Below are positions 49,547 to 50,505 of a stretch of DNA of 50,505 bases, piece by piece (the first letter of the stretch is position 1; each line of letters opens with the position of its first letter). A program made the translations under genes and the position numbers. Under the pieces are notes generated by a model that saw only the letters and a program-made list of their open reading frames with translations, did no database searches and was not told the origin of the DNA. The DNA comes from an uncultured Ruminiclostridium sp. Lineage in GTDB: Bacteria > Bacillota > Clostridia > Oscillospirales > Ruminococcaceae. The DNA lies in contig CAKSTB010000020.1 of NCBI GenBank assembly GCA_934490165.1, positions 1 to 50,505 on the forward strand, given 5' to 3'.

Positions 49547-49973
49547 TGTGGATATTAGTTTTCAACAGAAAAGTGTGGAAAACTGCCTTGTTTTCAACTT
49601 GTCTGGGTTAAATTCCGTCAGAATCTGTGGAAAACTCCGTTGAAACTGTTAAAACTTCCGATAAAAACGAATTCCGGACATTTCAGTGTCGGTGGTTGAA
49701 ATCCAAAAAGCTATTTTACAAATAATGTTATATAGTGGCATATTAAGGAAAATAATCAAGAATAATTTTTAGCTTGAAAAATTCATATTGTCATACAGTA
49801 TATTGTAACGGTTACACAAGTCAGCTATGTTGATAACGTAGCGTATAATGAACCGAAATGCCCGCTTTTCAACAGGTAAAACGGTTGAAAATGTTGAAAA
49901 CTACCTGTTTTCCACCTTATAACGGTGCAAATATGCCAGTTTTCGTTGAAAACTCCGTTGAATATGTGAATAA
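49547..49973. other. Candidate oriC: two clusters of DnaA-box-like motifs around an AT-rich stretch
   Basis: Nonamers near TTATNCACA occur as TGTGGATAT (49547), TTTTCAACA (49559), TGTGGAAAA (49574), TTTTCAACT (49591), TGTGGAAAA (49626), TTTTCAACA (49866), TGTTGAAAA (49892), TTTTCCACC (49908), CGTTGAAAA (49944) and TGTGAATAA (49965, exact consensus on the minus strand). Bases 49710-49810 are AT-rich and could unwind. No dnaA gene is in the window, so the call is tentative. Confidence 0.5.
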
Positions 49974-50262
49974 CTCGGCTTAAAATGGGCTTGTACGGGT
50001 GTTTATAAGAAGAAAAACTATTTTAAACCGCAGGTTTAAAATTGAGTTTACACAAAGCTTAATTTCCATTTACATCAGAGGGTTTACCGTTCGCGTGGAT
50101 ATTTTTTATCACCAAACTACCGATAGTTTTTTGTCGGACAGCAGTATCAAGTTCATTATGAAAACTGCTTTCGACACTGTCGGCAATATATTCTATTGTA
50201 CTGCCGCATTTTTAAAAATGCTCCAACAATTTAATACAGTTACTATCATCTTCTCTTTTCGT

Positions 50263-50357
50263 ATGGGCGAGGTGCTGTGTGTGCTTGTATGGTTTCGCGT
50301 CCTGCGAAACTTTGTGCACACACATTTAAGGCATCCGTGCCTTGCTTGCCCCTCCCG
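50263..50357. repeat. Dispersed structured repeat, family B copy 2
   Basis: It pairs TGTGTGTGC / GCACACACA (50276-50284 and 50316-50324) around GTTTCGC / GCGAAAC (50292-50298 and 50304-50310) with loop GTCCT, then AAGGCA / TGCCTT. The plan equals that of 21211-21304 but the stem sequences differ while staying paired. Confidence 0.85.
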
Positions 50358-50505
50358 TTGCATCGATCTCCAACCATTCATCAAACTTTTTAATTTGTTT
50401 ACTATCAATTATAAATAAAAACTTAAATTTGAAGTGCTATACTAAAACTGGACACAAGGGGGTAGAAAAACAGAAAGGCAAGGTATATAATAAAAGAAGC
50501 TACCA

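Larger units (their letters stand above)
49474..50505. other. Long gene-free region with candidate replication origin
   Basis: This kilobase has no convincing CDS. It contains a two-part cluster of DnaA-box-like 9-mers (49547-49634 and 49866-49973), an AT-rich stretch between them and repeat copy B2. The last 60 bases include an AAGGGGG stretch and may belong to the upstream part of a gene outside the window. Confidence 0.5.

Noticed and set aside
49999..50418. A 139-codon plus-strand open frame near the right end
   Set aside because: It lacks a ribosome site, runs through structured repeat B2 and shows no recognisable domain.
52..50454. TGTCCAGTTTT at 52-62 and its inverse AAAACTGGACA at 50444-50454, near the two window ends, as ends of a large mobile element
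   Set aside because: An 11-base inverted match over 50 kb with no transposase, integrase or target duplication inside is weak, and the genes between are mostly core housekeeping functions. The window edges are probably arbitrary.

Overview
The window looks like a chromosomal segment of a Gram-positive, probably anaerobic gut or rumen Firmicute of the Ruminococcus / Eubacterium siraeum type (Oscillospiraceae). This is inferred from the secreted GH5 glucanase with a Thr-rich linker, Ser/Asp-rich lipoproteins, wall-anchored proteins ending in an NPNAG-type signal, FabK-type fatty acid synthesis, DHHW-family proteins and strong GGAGG ribosome sites. No rRNA or tRNA gene, prophage, transposase or CRISPR array was seen. 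One structured RNA, RNase P RNA, is present.

Layout. 1-3.4 kb: two paralogous surface proteins (minus strand) with a common promoter element. 3.8-5.0 kb: ECF sigma factor and probable anti-sigma factor. 5.2-13.1 kb: GH5 endoglucanase lipoprotein, a small membrane protein, two NlpC/P60-like lipoproteins that lack the catalytic Cys and His, and a large GH2 enzyme with tandem C-terminal beta-sandwich-like domains. 13.4-16.2 kb: a lipoprotein and an XRE regulator sharing a palindrome-rich divergent promoter, a Nudix hydrolase and FolC. 16.6-16.9 kb: rnpB. 17.3-18.6 kb: an HdeD-like membrane protein fused to a possible permuted papain-like domain.

18.7-28.2 kb is the most interesting block. It holds two DHHW lipoproteins, an FkbH-type HAD enzyme, an acyl carrier protein, an ECF sigma / anti-sigma pair, a frameshifted DUF4358 lipoprotein, an MBOAT acyltransferase and a third DHHW protein. 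Together these resemble a Dlt-like machine: FkbH would load a three-carbon (glyceryl-type) unit on the ACP, and the MBOAT and DHHW proteins would move it to an extracellular polymer. An ECF-like bipartite motif with identical spacing occurs before the sigma gene and before the lipoprotein-MBOAT-DHHW unit, suggesting one autoregulated circuit.

28.5-38.2 kb: a SLOG-family protein and a nearly complete type II fatty acid synthesis operon on the minus strand (fabH-fabK-fabG-fabF-accB-fabZ-accC-accD-accA-acpP). fabD lies divergently and starts a compact plus-strand operon (fabD, PAP2 phosphatase, aroE, aroK, amidohydrolase, fumarase alpha, transglutaminase, SPOUT methyltransferase, DegV) that ends at a strong terminator near 46.46 kb. 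47.3-49.5 kb: pyruvate kinase and a small membrane protein. 49.5-50.5 kb has no gene but carries a two-part cluster of DnaA-box-like 9-mers around an AT-rich stretch, a candidate replication origin.

The intergenic spaces contain several families of dispersed, palindromic repeats. In one family the stems differ from copy to copy but stay complementary while the loops are conserved, which points to selection on structure. All functional statements are based on reading the sequence and general family knowledge; no database search was run.
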